Of a stretch of 21,694 nucleotides of DNA, positions 1 to 6,908 are shown one piece after another (position 1 is the first letter of the stretch; the number at the start of each line of letters is the position of its first letter). The DNA is from an uncultured Oscillospiraceae bacterium (GTDB lineage Bacteria; Bacillota; Clostridia; UBA1212; SIG427), in the NCBI GenBank assembly GCA_902465325.1, contig CABQMV010000019.1, positions 1 to 21,694 on the forward strand, written 5' to 3'. The position numbers were made by a program, and so were the translations under genes. A model generated the notes under the pieces. The model saw only the letters and a program-made list of their open reading frames with translations, was not told the origin of the DNA and ran no database searches.

Positions 1-270
1 CCCCTTTCCCGGCAACAAAAATGCCGCCGTAATTTCTTTCAGTACAGTTCGGATTTCTATATCCAATTCCAGTGAAGTGGCTTTATCTGCAAGCTCACCG
101 AGCTTTTCAAGGCAAAGAAAAAGAGCATCGGGCGGAATACCTCTCGGCTCATACCCTAACGCTCTTTGCTTTACATATTCGGTTGTACTCAGCCCGCACT
201 CTCGGGCTTTTGATTGTATTTTATCTTTTTCTTTTGCCGTGACTCGCACGGCGATTCGTATACCTTTCAT
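1..270 (-). CDS. MobC-like relaxosome accessory protein (N-terminal 90 residues, runs off left edge)
   Basis: The frame is open from an ATG at 270 to the window edge, so the C-terminus is missing. The start is chosen because AAGGA lies 9 bases upstream; an in-frame ATG at 279 directly abuts that site and fits worse. Residues 4-45 look like the ribbon-helix-helix/MobC type: a beta strand IRIAVRVTAKE, a helix, then GLSTTEYVKQRALG, followed by a GIPP turn and a helical segment. Such proteins bind the transfer origin and help the relaxase nick it, and the relaxase usually lies just downstream, here outside the window. Next to a par operon and an integrase it marks this side as a mobilisable or conjugative element. 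The family call rests on the N-terminal pattern only. Confidence 0.72.
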   Translation of the reverse strand, partial: MKGIRIAVRVTAKEKDKIQSKARECGLSTTEYVKQRALGYEPRGIPPDALFLCLEKLGELADKATSLELDIEIRTVLKEITAAFLLPGKG

Positions 271-308
271 ATACAACATTCCTTCTTTCATTCTTTTTTG
301 GGGGGATT

Positions 309-469
309 GGGGGCGCTAAGCCCCCAAAGAGTAAATCTACCTTTTGGGGTGGATTTTGATTGGGACTTTGGCACACAAAGTCCCTGCTTGTTACGGTGTA
401 AGACACACACCGTATGTGATATTCATCTGTTCTCAGTTGATTGCACTGTGAGGGAGCGAAGCTCACAGT
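309..469. repeat. array of four hairpins between mobC and the par operon (oriT-like or control region)
   Basis: Four perfect inverted repeats follow one another in a gene-free stretch: GGGGGC/GCCCCC (309-314/320-325), GGGACTTTG/CAAAGTCCC (362-370/376-384), TACGGTGT/ACACCGTA (392-399/407-414) and ACTGTGAG/CTCACAGT (445-452/462-469). The loops are 5, 5, 7 and 9 nt. None is followed by a long T run in a consistent direction, so they do not look like a simple terminator. A position immediately upstream of a MobC-type gene is where transfer origins often lie. The oriT reading is inference; single-strand origin or transcript control are alternatives. I see no coding signal in 271-560. Confidence 0.55.
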
Positions 470-560
470 TATACCGTTTTCTTGATTTGGTGCATTGAGC
501 CACTTTGACACAGTAAAAGCAGTAAAAATGCTCTTTTGAGCCAAAATCGGCTATCTTGGC

Positions 561-875
561 TCAGCCGAACATTTCTAAATCTGCAAGGACATTTTTGGCA
601 TTTTCTGCTTTTTGTTCTTCGGTCAGTTCTGTCGTAGCTACTATTGCGGTAGGCGATGCTGACACCACCGCCACCGTCTGAACCTCCTCCCGAAATATCT
701 GCCGTATATTTTCAAGCAGGGTTTCGTTATCGGTGCTTTCCTTATTCATATAGGCAATAACGGCATCCACGATAAACTTATTACGGGATTTGCTTAGAGT
801 TTGCAGATATTCGGCGGCTTTCTTTTCGGCGGGCACATCAGTGTGAAATCTTACGTTGATACGATAATCAATCAT
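561..875 (-). CDS. ParR-like centromere-binding protein (ribbon-helix-helix)
   Basis: This 104-residue protein starts at an ATG that overlaps the stop codon of the ParM-like gene (ATGA, 872-875), so the two are translationally coupled. Residues 4-45 give a strand YRINVRFHTDVP followed by two helices (KKAAEYLQTL and RNKFIVDAVIAYM), the layout of ribbon-helix-helix DNA-binding proteins. The remainder is a low-complexity linker rich in Val, Ala and Thr and an acidic tail. In type II partition systems the small partner binds the centromere and nucleates ParM filaments; its place directly after an actin-like ATPase supports that role. No separate promoter is visible. A general RHH regulator is the alternative. 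Confidence 0.7.
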   Translation of the reverse strand: MIDYRINVRFHTDVPAEKKAAEYLQTLSKSRNKFIVDAVIAYMNKESTDNETLLENIRQIFREEVQTVAVVSASPTAIVATTELTEEQKAENAKNVLADLEMFG

Positions 876-1795
876 ACCGCCGCACCCGATTTAAGCTGAA
901 TCTCCGCCATATACTCATAACCCTTTGCGGCGGCGGAAATATCGTCTACGAACTTTACACGTTCAGCGTTGAACTTGTAGAAGTTCTTTACAAGGCAACC
1001 GCCGCCACCGGTGATATACAACGACATCGTACCCTCGTCATAACCGTGCTCACGGAGTCTGCGGAAAATATCTTTCACATATTCCGTTGCAATGGCTCGG
1101 ATGATTTTCTGATCGGCGGGAGCGATGTTTGCCGCACCCGTGATAAGCACTTCCTCAATAATGGCATCGTTGATCTCACGCTGAGTTTTCTGCATAAACA
1201 TTTCCCGCACGGCAAGGGTACACTGATAAGTGCCAAACTTCTCGGTATACATTTTTCCCGCCTGCGGTCTGCCGTTTATCATATACAGAACATTCATCGT
1301 GCCGTTGCCAATATCCGCAACCATATTGACGCCGTTCATTGTGGTAGCAAAGTCGGCAATGGCGGCGTACCCCTGTGGATAGATGCGGACACCCTCAACG
1401 GTGATATGATAATCCACCTTTTGATAGGTGAAGCAGGCCTCTTTGTTTTTGCTTAGATAAGCGGCAAAATCCTTTTTCTGCCCACTTGTCCAAGTCAGGG
1501 GTAAGCCTGCGGCGATGATGACCTCGGCTTCGGTCAGCTTTTCACGCTGAAGCTCCTTTGCAATGGCAACAAGGGTGAGGATATAATAATCCTCGTCACG
1601 GATTTTATCGGGAAGGAACTCCTTGTGTCCTTCTCCGATCAGATAATATTTGCCGTCGTATACGAGCATATCTCCCGTAAACAGCGGCTCGGCATCGTAT
1701 GCGAGCAGTCCAGTCTTAAAGCAGCAGTTCGCAGTTTTCATATTCCCGTATCCGTGGTCGATACCGATAACATACATTTCATTAAATTTTCTCAT
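872..1795 (-). CDS. ParM/StbA-like actin-type ATPase of plasmid segregation
   Basis: The protein has 307 residues. The ATG at 1795 is preceded by AAGGAG ten bases upstream; a longer open frame exists but its extra 69 residues overlap the upstream gene and look non-coding. Actin-fold landmarks are visible in order: phosphate-1 loop GIDHGYGNMK (residues 11-20), phosphate-2 loop VADIGNGTMN (159-168), and an adenosine-site glycine run YITGGGG (260-266). These define the ParM/StbA branch, whose members polymerise with ATP and push sister replicons apart. It is the middle gene of a minus-strand operon with the cysteine-rich protein upstream and the ParR-like gene overlapping downstream. On an integrated element it probably stabilises the excised circular form (inference). 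Confidence 0.88.
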   Translation of the reverse strand: MRKFNEMYVIGIDHGYGNMKTANCCFKTGLLAYDAEPLFTGDMLVYDGKYYLIGEGHKEFLPDKIRDEDYYILTLVAIAKELQREKLTEAEVIIAAGLPLTWTSGQKKDFAAYLSKNKEACFTYQKVDYHITVEGVRIYPQGYAAIADFATTMNGVNMVADIGNGTMNVLYMINGRPQAGKMYTEKFGTYQCTLAVREMFMQKTQREINDAIIEEVLITGAANIAPADQKIIRAIATEYVKDIFRRLREHGYDEGTMSLYITGGGGCLVKNFYKFNAERVKFVDDISAAAKGYEYMAEIQLKSGAAV

Positions 1796-1814
1796 AATTA
1801 CATTTCTCCTTCTC

Positions 1815-2045
1815 TTACTTTGTGTTGTTGTGTTTTTTAATTTGTTCGTACAGTTCTCTGTCGCTGGGCAGTACCGCATCTTTGAAATAATTGCAGTAAA
1901 TACCATAGATAGAGATGAGCTGCACACAGCGGTGTGCTTCGCCATCGTCAAGCAAGATGCAGTTGCCGTCCTCGTCACAGTTGGCGCACAGTGACTTAAC
2001 AAGACGGTAAACCTTTTCCGCCTGCTTGGTTGTAATCTTCATCAT
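1815..2045 (-). CDS. cysteine-rich VLP domain protein
   Basis: This 76-residue protein has five cysteines (20, 23, 29, 40, 51) in the pattern CxxC-x5-C-x10-C-x10-C, followed by AVLPSDRELYEQI. This matches the small 'cysteine-rich VLP' proteins common on Clostridia conjugative elements, presumed metal-binding and of unknown function. AAGGAGG lies 8 bases before the first of two tandem ATG codons (2045 and 2042), and the first is taken. It is the first gene of the minus-strand par operon, 19 bp ahead of the parM-like gene. A terminator-like hairpin lies in its leader, so its expression may be attenuated. Confidence 0.78.
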   Translation of the reverse strand: MMKITTKQAEKVYRLVKSLCANCDEDGNCILLDDGEAHRCVQLISIYGIYCNYFKDAVLPSDRELYEQIKKHNNTK

Positions 2046-2074
2046 AGACCTTTCCTCCTTTCGTTTTCGGGCAA

Positions 2075-2102
2075 CAAAAAAGCCGCCGGTTTCCCGACGG
2101 CA
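2075..2102 (-). terminator. rho-independent-type hairpin in the leader of the par operon
   Basis: Read on the minus strand, GCCGTCGG-GAAA-CCGGCGGC forms an 8-pair stem with one G-U pair and a GAAA loop, followed directly by TTTTTT. It lies about 30 nt upstream of the start of the cysteine-rich VLP gene and its Shine-Dalgarno site. It therefore either ends transcription arriving from the right or acts as an attenuator for the cysteine-rich/parM/parR operon. Confidence 0.65.
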
Positions 2103-2115
2103 ATGCCCTGAGTTT

Positions 2116-2136
2116 GTGAGGTTTTCGCTCCCTCAC
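2116..2136. repeat. hairpin sharing 13 nt with the hairpin at 445-469
   Basis: GTGAGG/CCTCAC arms enclose a nine-base loop. On the minus strand it contains GTGAGGGAGCGAA, identical to plus-strand bases 448-460. The two copies are therefore in opposite orientation and bracket the three-gene par operon. A ParR-binding centromere, a transfer-related site or a regulatory hairpin are all possible. Confidence 0.5.
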
Positions 2137-2217
2137 TTATTCTAATACACACAAAAACGAGTTCTTGGAAAAACAGGATAACACACAGAAATCAAAAAGC
2201 GTAACACCGTGAACACC

Positions 2218-2246
2218 TTGTAATTACGGCGTTTTTGTGATACAAT
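2218..2246 (+). promoter_or_regulatory. predicted promoter for the DUF6076/sigma-like pair
   Basis: TTGTAA (2218-2223) and TACAAT (2241-2246) are separated by 17 bases, close to the vegetative consensus. The transcript would have a leader of about 130 nt before the gene at 2381. The divergent par operon starts about 170 bp to the left. Confidence 0.5.
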
Positions 2247-2380
2247 AATCAACAGTGTATTTTGCGAAAACTAAAAACACTCAGAAAAATATTTTGAAAA
2301 TCTTTTTTCGTCCCGATAAGCTAAAGGGAGTTTTATGGGACACTTCTTTTGATAAAATTAGTATGGAGGTATAGCGGAAT

Positions 2381-3517
2381 ATGGATAAAATCAGCTTTTT
2401 CAGTGCCGGTTACCATGACGGTAGAGTGCATATCGGTGGCAAAAGCTATCCTGCGGGAACTTTTGCGGCACACTTGCTCAATCAGTTTTATGAAAACGAT
2501 ACTGCCGCCCGCATTGTCGTTTTTACAACGGATAATTGGCAACTTGAAAAGATGCTGCGGCTTGGTTACTTGAATATTGCCGACTATGTAAAAGCCGGCG
2601 AAAGGATGGTAAACATATTTACCGCACTTCCGTGGCTGAAGCCTTTTGATATGCTTGACACAGATGATGAGCGTAACAGAATTGAAGCATTGTTCACGAA
2701 AGAAAACGGAAATATCATAAGCGAATATTTTTTCCGCCGTGCAAAGATCGGTGAAATTGATACGGCGCAGGTTATGTTCCACCACTTGCCAAAAGAATAT
2801 GACAAAGATTTCTTTACCCGTGCAGAGAAGTTGCTTGCAGAGGTAAACGCCGCCCTCAACTTTTACGATGCGCTGAGTGATGATATTCGCAATTCTTTCA
2901 ACAGACTTAAAACCTTTGCAAGCCGTGTTGACGAAGCAGACCGCTTCGACGAGGAACATCTGGTCCCGATAGCGTTGGAAATATTCGGCTCAGTGCCGTT
3001 CCCCGTAACAACGGAATATGTACCCATATTAAAATCTACCCGAAGCAAAACGGAAACCCTTGCCCGCAGACTCTACTTTGATAGTTATTACAGCTTTGTG
3101 ATTACCGATTTCTTTGAAGGTTTGCATCACGGGCATTATCCAAGACAGTGCGGCATTTGCAAAAAGTATTTCCTTATGACCTCTGCGGCAAGGCAAAAAT
3201 ACTGCACGGGATATGCGCCGTTCAAACTAAAGGGCAAAGCTATTACTTGCCGAAAATATGCTGCAAGGATCAACCGCAAGGAATATGCCGATGCTAACCC
3301 TATTATTCGACTTTACAAAAACCGTTGCTCGGCACTCCGAATGGAACGTAAACGGGGCAAGCACGACGATATTCTCACAAACGCCGCCCTTGCTGTTGCC
3401 AAAGAACGTATGCAACGAGCAAAAGCCGATCCCGATTATGCCAATGGGCAATATGAAGCGGATATGCTTCGTGAGGAGCTTTACGCCGAAGCTGACAGAA
3501 GATTAAACGGCAAATAA
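2381..3517 (+). CDS. DUF6076 family protein with C-terminal zinc-binding-type cysteines
   Basis: The protein has 378 residues, with GGAGG 11 bases ahead of the ATG. Residues 1-240 are a predicted mixed alpha/beta region without recognised catalytic motifs. Residues 257-290 carry four cysteines as CGIC-x14-C-x14-C, which would bind one zinc ion, followed by a basic helical segment (RKYAARINRK) and a long basic/helical tail to about 370. This layout resembles the DUF6076 proteins that recur in Firmicutes integrative elements next to a sigma-like factor and an integrase, as here. The basic zinc-bearing C-terminus suggests nucleic-acid binding, which is inference. The function is not established. 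The next gene starts 21 bp downstream, so the two are cotranscribed. Confidence 0.72.
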   Translation: MDKISFFSAGYHDGRVHIGGKSYPAGTFAAHLLNQFYENDTAARIVVFTTDNWQLEKMLRLGYLNIADYVKAGERMVNIFTALPWLKPFDMLDTDDERNRIEALFTKENGNIISEYFFRRAKIGEIDTAQVMFHHLPKEYDKDFFTRAEKLLAEVNAALNFYDALSDDIRNSFNRLKTFASRVDEADRFDEEHLVPIALEIFGSVPFPVTTEYVPILKSTRSKTETLARRLYFDSYYSFVITDFFEGLHHGHYPRQCGICKKYFLMTSAARQKYCTGYAPFKLKGKAITCRKYAARINRKEYADANPIIRLYKNRCSALRMERKRGKHDDILTNAALAVAKERMQRAKADPDYANGQYEADMLREELYAEADRRLNGK

Positions 3518-3538
3518 CACAGATTGGAGGTGAGTGCC

Positions 3539-4444
3539 GTGAAAGAAACGTATATTGACGAAATGGATCTGAATATGTACCGCATTGTTCCGGCACCGCC
3601 GAAGTGGGATTTGCAGGAATATATCGTAACCTATCTCAAAGAGAAGGACGAGCGTTACCTTTCTTGGTTTCTTCATTATTATGAAAAAACGCTCAACAAG
3701 AACGTGCAAAACTATATGCGACAGTTCTTTATGCAGGAGCATTTTGCCGATCTGAAGCAGGCGTATATTGCGGGACTGCTGAAAGCACTTGGAAAATACA
3801 CGCCCGACGGCGGCGCATCCTTTGTATTCTTCAAAGAGCATTATGTGGAGCGTGAAATTCTTGACTATATCCGTGCTATGCGGACAGGCTTTACAGTACA
3901 AAGTCTTGCGGAATATGCAAAACTCCGCAAGGCAATGGCGGTGTGGGATAAATATGACCGTAGTTATGCCGATAATACGATTGAAGCAATTGCCGCAGAG
4001 ATTGGCGAAACCACCAGTGATACGAAAGAAATTCTGCTCGGCGGCTTACTCAATGAAAACCGTGTTTACCTCTACCAACAGTATGCGGAGGATGATGAAG
4101 CGGAAAGTACCGAAGAAGTGCATCCCGATACTACCTCCGACACTTACACGCTGTATATGAAGGGCGAACTTTACGCACGTCTGTGGGATGCCTATGACAA
4201 GCTCGAATACACCGAGCGAATGATGCTTGCTCAGCGGCTCGGTTTCTGCTTCGATTGTCACAGCACTTTCTATATTGATCACGATGATCTCGACGAGTAT
4301 AGCGATCCCAAGAAGAAACCCTTCAAGCCGATGATGTATACCGATATTGCCACCGACCACGAATACAGCTCTGCTAACACCGCACACAAAAAATGTGAAA
4401 AGGCACTTGCAAAATTAAAAGAAGCCATAAAAGACCTGATATAA
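3539..4444 (+). CDS. sigma-70-like factor of the mobile element
   Basis: The protein has 301 residues. The start is the GTG at 3539, 8 bases after GGAGG (3526-3530); the upstream TTG at 3524 contains that ribosome site and is rejected. Residues 25-120 resemble sigma region 2, ending in KYTPDGGASFVFFKEHYVER and EILDYIR, the pattern of a sigma-70 region-2 helix. A variable acidic linker follows, then a C-terminal region starting LEYTERMMLAQRLG that looks like region 4 but is interrupted by a cysteine- and aspartate-rich insert (about residues 235-270). Such factors are thought to control conjugative-element genes; the target promoter is unknown. A strong hairpin follows the stop codon. Confidence 0.68.
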   Translation: MKETYIDEMDLNMYRIVPAPPKWDLQEYIVTYLKEKDERYLSWFLHYYEKTLNKNVQNYMRQFFMQEHFADLKQAYIAGLLKALGKYTPDGGASFVFFKEHYVEREILDYIRAMRTGFTVQSLAEYAKLRKAMAVWDKYDRSYADNTIEAIAAEIGETTSDTKEILLGGLLNENRVYLYQQYAEDDEAESTEEVHPDTTSDTYTLYMKGELYARLWDAYDKLEYTERMMLAQRLGFCFDCHSTFYIDHDDLDEYSDPKKKPFKPMMYTDIATDHEYSSANTAHKKCEKALAKLKEAIKDLI

Positions 4445-4445
4445 C

Positions 4446-4500
4446 GAAAAAGCCCCGTTAGGAATGCAGAAATTACTGCGCTCTCAACGGGGCTATTGTT
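4446..4500. terminator. hairpin terminator after the sigma-like gene
   Basis: AGCCCCGTT (4451-4459) pairs perfectly with AACGGGGCT (4486-4494), and a smaller GCAG/CTGC stem sits in the loop. On the plus strand only ATTGTT follows, while on the minus strand the stem is followed by TTTTT. It can stop transcription from either side and separates the sigma-like gene from the integrase. Confidence 0.65.
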
Positions 4501-4537
4501 ATGCTCTGAATCGGTACATTCGACTTGCTATTCGTAT

Positions 4538-4567
4538 TTGCCTAAAATTATGGTGACAATTTATAAT
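4538..4567 (+). promoter_or_regulatory. predicted integrase promoter
   Basis: TTGCCT (4538-4543) and a perfect TATAAT (4562-4567) are separated by 18 bases, about 50 nt ahead of the integrase start. It lies just after the terminator hairpin, so the integrase can be expressed independently. Confidence 0.5.
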
Positions 4568-4615
4568 CATACTTTTCGGGTAAAATATTGTAAAAACTAT
4601 CCGGAGGTAAATACG

Positions 4616-5461
4616 ATGAAAGGAAGAATTTTAACAGACAAACAAATAGCGGCATTTGCCGCATATCTTAAAAGCGAGGAAAAGAGCGAGAATACCGTAG
4701 AAAAATACATCCGTGATGTAAGGGCATTTGCTGCTTATGTGGGCGATGAGGAGATAACAAAGGAAACAGTTATCGCCTATAAAAACAATCTGCTTTCCGA
4801 AAACTATGCCGCACGGAGCATTAATTCAATGTTGGCATCAATCAATAGTCTACTTTCATTTCTTGGATGGGCAGATTTGAAGGTGAAGTCAATCAAGCTA
4901 CAACGTCAAATCTACTGTCCTGAAGAAAAAGAACTAACCAAAGCGGAATATATGCGACTTATAAACACTGCCAAACAAAAAGGCAATGAGCGCCTAAACT
5001 TGCTGATACAAACAATATGCGGAACGGGCATCCGTGTCAGCGAACTACAATATATCACAGTCGAAGCGGTAAAGTGCGGTGAAGCGGTTGTATCACTTAA
5101 AGGCAAAACACGCTCAGTATTCATTATCAGAGAACTGCAAAAGAAATTGCTCCGCTATGCGGCGGAGCAAGGGATATCATCAGGTACAATTTTCATTACA
5201 AGAACGGGCAGACCGCTGAGCCGCACAAACATCTGGCGGGAGATGAAAGGGCTTTGTGAGCAGGCAGGCGTAAATCCGCAGAAAGTGTTCCCACATAACC
5301 TTCGGCATTTGTTTGCCCGTGTGTTTTACGGCATTGAAAAGGACATCGCAAAACTTGCCGATATTTTAGGCCACAGCAGTATCAACACCACCCGAATTTA
5401 TATCGTTTCCACCGGCAACGAACACCGTCAGCGGCTGGAAAATATGCGGCTGATCCTATGA
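4616..5461 (+). CDS. tyrosine recombinase / integrase
   Basis: The protein has 281 residues; the ATG at 4616 has GGAGG upstream, and a longer frame from 4496 has no ribosome site. Residues 1-90 form the SAM-like core-binding domain (TVEKYIRDVRAFAAYV). The catalytic domain follows, with the full active-site set: R140 in GTGIRVSEL, a lysine in LKGKTR (about 162-164), H227 and R230 in PHNLRH, H253 in LGHSS and the nucleophile Y262 in TTRIYI. It catalyses site-specific strand exchange for integration and excision. It is shorter than Tn916-type integrases because it lacks an N-terminal arm-binding domain. Its att site is not proven; the tmRNA 3' end 5.4 kb away is the best candidate in the window. 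Confidence 0.88.
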   Translation: MKGRILTDKQIAAFAAYLKSEEKSENTVEKYIRDVRAFAAYVGDEEITKETVIAYKNNLLSENYAARSINSMLASINSLLSFLGWADLKVKSIKLQRQIYCPEEKELTKAEYMRLINTAKQKGNERLNLLIQTICGTGIRVSELQYITVEAVKCGEAVVSLKGKTRSVFIIRELQKKLLRYAAEQGISSGTIFITRTGRPLSRTNIWREMKGLCEQAGVNPQKVFPHNLRHLFARVFYGIEKDIAKLADILGHSSINTTRIYIVSTGNEHRQRLENMRLIL

Positions 5462-5795
5462 AAAAGCCGCCCAGATAGGCAACTGAGTACATAAACGGTA
5501 TTATGTTGCAAATGGGTATACCAAACTCATTTTATTGATGTTATTATATCATGACTGCGAAGAAATTACAAGCAATTCAGCGAAGAGAAGTATGGTTTTT
5601 ACGGGATATTGTCAAAAACAGGCAGCACGAATAAGCCTTTTCAACATGAATTTTGAAAAGGCTTGGCTTTCTGCGCCCATTTTAAGTTTTGTCTTGCGGC
5701 TTATGAAAATATGGCTCTTTCAAACTGCAAATTTCGCACTGCGTTTATTACATAATACCGTTTATGTTGCTAAAACAGAAAGAGGAAGGTTTTTT
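5462..5795 (+). other. 334-bp gene-free leader of the cargo operon, with one perfect inverted repeat
   Basis: No convincing gene is present: an open frame upstream of the P-loop gene has no ribosome site and an implausible composition. The clearest element is the 12-bp perfect inverted repeat AAGCCTTTTCAA (5633-5644) and TTGAAAAGGCTT (5653-5664) with an 8-nt loop. No T run follows, so it is a weak integrase terminator at best, and an operator or leader hairpin is equally possible. A GGTATACC palindrome sits at about 5515-5522. I found no promoter good enough to name. Confidence 0.4.
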
Positions 5796-6284
5796 ATGTT
5801 AAATGTTAATACACGATTTGCTATTATAAGAGGTTTTTCAGATTGCGGAAAAAGTACGAGTATAATACTATTTATCAGGGAATTAGTAGAAACAGATGAA
5901 TTTCGTTTTATTTGTAATAGAGATTCTCAGCGTTTCCATACAATTTTAAACTCACTCGATCTCAATAAAAAGACGAAAGATTTACAATGCTCTATATTGT
6001 ATAAGAATAAATTGATTTACATTACCACTTTTGGAGACGATGCAACAGAATTGAATAAGAGATTTTGCGAGCATAACGGATATGCAGATATTATTGTTTG
6101 CGCCGGCAGACCTAATGACAATAGACATAAAAAATTTCAAGAGTTATACAAAAATTGGAGTATTCAAGACATGGATTGCATTGTGAAAGAAAAATGTACT
6201 GAGCCAGCAGAGATTAATAGGGAAAATTTAGTCACTGCGCAATTGTTAAAAAAGAAAATTGATGCTTTGATAAAGGAGATGTAA
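5796..6284 (+). CDS. small P-loop NTPase, first gene of the cargo operon
   Basis: The protein has 162 residues, with AGAGGAAGG just ahead of the ATG. Strand FAIIRG leads into a Walker A motif G13-FSDC-G18-K19-S20-T21. After a helix and a strand (FRFICNRD), a second strand LIYITTFGDD (73-82) occupies the Walker B position, then a helix and a strand ADIIVCAGRP (97-106). A lysine-rich helix ends the protein. The fold is thus a minimal single-domain NTPase or kinase-like core; whether it hydrolyses ATP or GTP cannot be told, and no GTPase NKxD motif is visible. It starts a run of tightly packed genes (gaps 3, -8 and 44 bp) with AT-rich composition. I do not recognise a named family. Confidence 0.75.
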   Translation: MLNVNTRFAIIRGFSDCGKSTSIILFIRELVETDEFRFICNRDSQRFHTILNSLDLNKKTKDLQCSILYKNKLIYITTFGDDATELNKRFCEHNGYADIIVCAGRPNDNRHKKFQELYKNWSIQDMDCIVKEKCTEPAEINRENLVTAQLLKKKIDALIKEM

Positions 6285-6287
6285 AAT

Positions 6288-6908
6288 ATGTCATCACTCA
6301 CTTCCCCATTAAAATTGATTGAAATTATTAAAGATAAAGCGGGGATTCAAGACTATCTTATCTCTCGCACGAGAGAATGGTTTTTTTCAGAAACCGGTCA
6401 TCAGGCTTATAACAGAGCACATACCGTTCCTGATAAAACTGTATATTTTTATAATTATCTGTGTTGCATATCTCCTCATAAGAAAAATCTTGATTTTTTA
6501 GAGAGAATAGCTTTTATTATGGCAAATTCAATGGATCAAGCTAATTTGCCGTTTGCAGGATATCCAAACATTTTGATAAAAGATAAAAACCCATTTATAG
6601 GGCTGGTTGAAGACGGTTTTGTGTCTCCTGAAAATAACAAGAATTTTGAGACGGCAGTTTTGCTTGCTGCTCTTGACGGTGAAAATGATATAGAAGGTTA
6701 TTTTTCCCCACTGCAAAAGGCATATCTAAAATTAACCTATTCAACGGACGGTACATATTCAGATATGCAAAAAATTGAACGAAATATTATATGGTCAGGA
6801 AAATGTGACGAAAAAGACAAATTACAAAATCTTCCGTTCAGGTATGAGATCACACATGAAATAATATTGGCAGCAATGGATGGAGAGGAGGAGGTAGACG
6901 ATGAATAA
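6288..6908 (+). CDS. uncharacterised cargo protein of 206 residues
   Basis: AAGGAG lies 9 bases before the ATG, and only 3 bp separate it from the preceding stop, so it is cotranscribed with the P-loop gene. It is soluble, with no signal peptide or membrane span. The sequence appears mainly helical, with a YFYNYLCC segment near residue 55, an aromatic/Pro-rich middle (NLPFAGYPNILIKDKNPFIG, about 84-103), a helical LLAALDGE stretch, and a very acidic C-terminus (DGEEEVDDE). I do not recognise the family and no catalytic motif stands out. Its 3' end overlaps the next gene by 8 bp, implying translational coupling and probably a fixed stoichiometry. Confidence 0.7.
   Translation: MSSLTSPLKLIEIIKDKAGIQDYLISRTREWFFSETGHQAYNRAHTVPDKTVYFYNYLCCISPHKKNLDFLERIAFIMANSMDQANLPFAGYPNILIKDKNPFIGLVEDGFVSPENNKNFETAVLLAALDGENDIEGYFSPLQKAYLKLTYSTDGTYSDMQKIERNIIWSGKCDEKDKLQNLPFRYEITHEIILAAMDGEEEVDDE

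Noticed and set aside
221..544. Open frame on the minus strand across the hairpin array
   Set aside because: It is built from the inverted repeats and overlaps the MobC start region. It has no ribosome site and no family resemblance.
1650..1994. Plus-strand open frame opposite the par operon
   Set aside because: It is antisense to clearly coding parM and cysteine-rich genes, with composition typical of a shadow frame.
4446..4500. Hairpin considered as an integron-type attC or phage att site
   Set aside because: A stem with an adjacent T run right after a stop codon is explained as a terminator, and no second copy is visible.
4496..4615. Longer integrase with a 40-residue N-terminal extension
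   Set aside because: No ribosome site lies near 4496 and the segment holds the predicted promoter. The start at 4616 has GGAGG and fits the core-binding domain.
5535..5795. N-terminal extension of the P-loop protein
   Set aside because: The extra 87 residues are unlike a protein domain and contain a 12-bp dyad. The P-loop strand follows the ATG at 5796, which has a good ribosome site.
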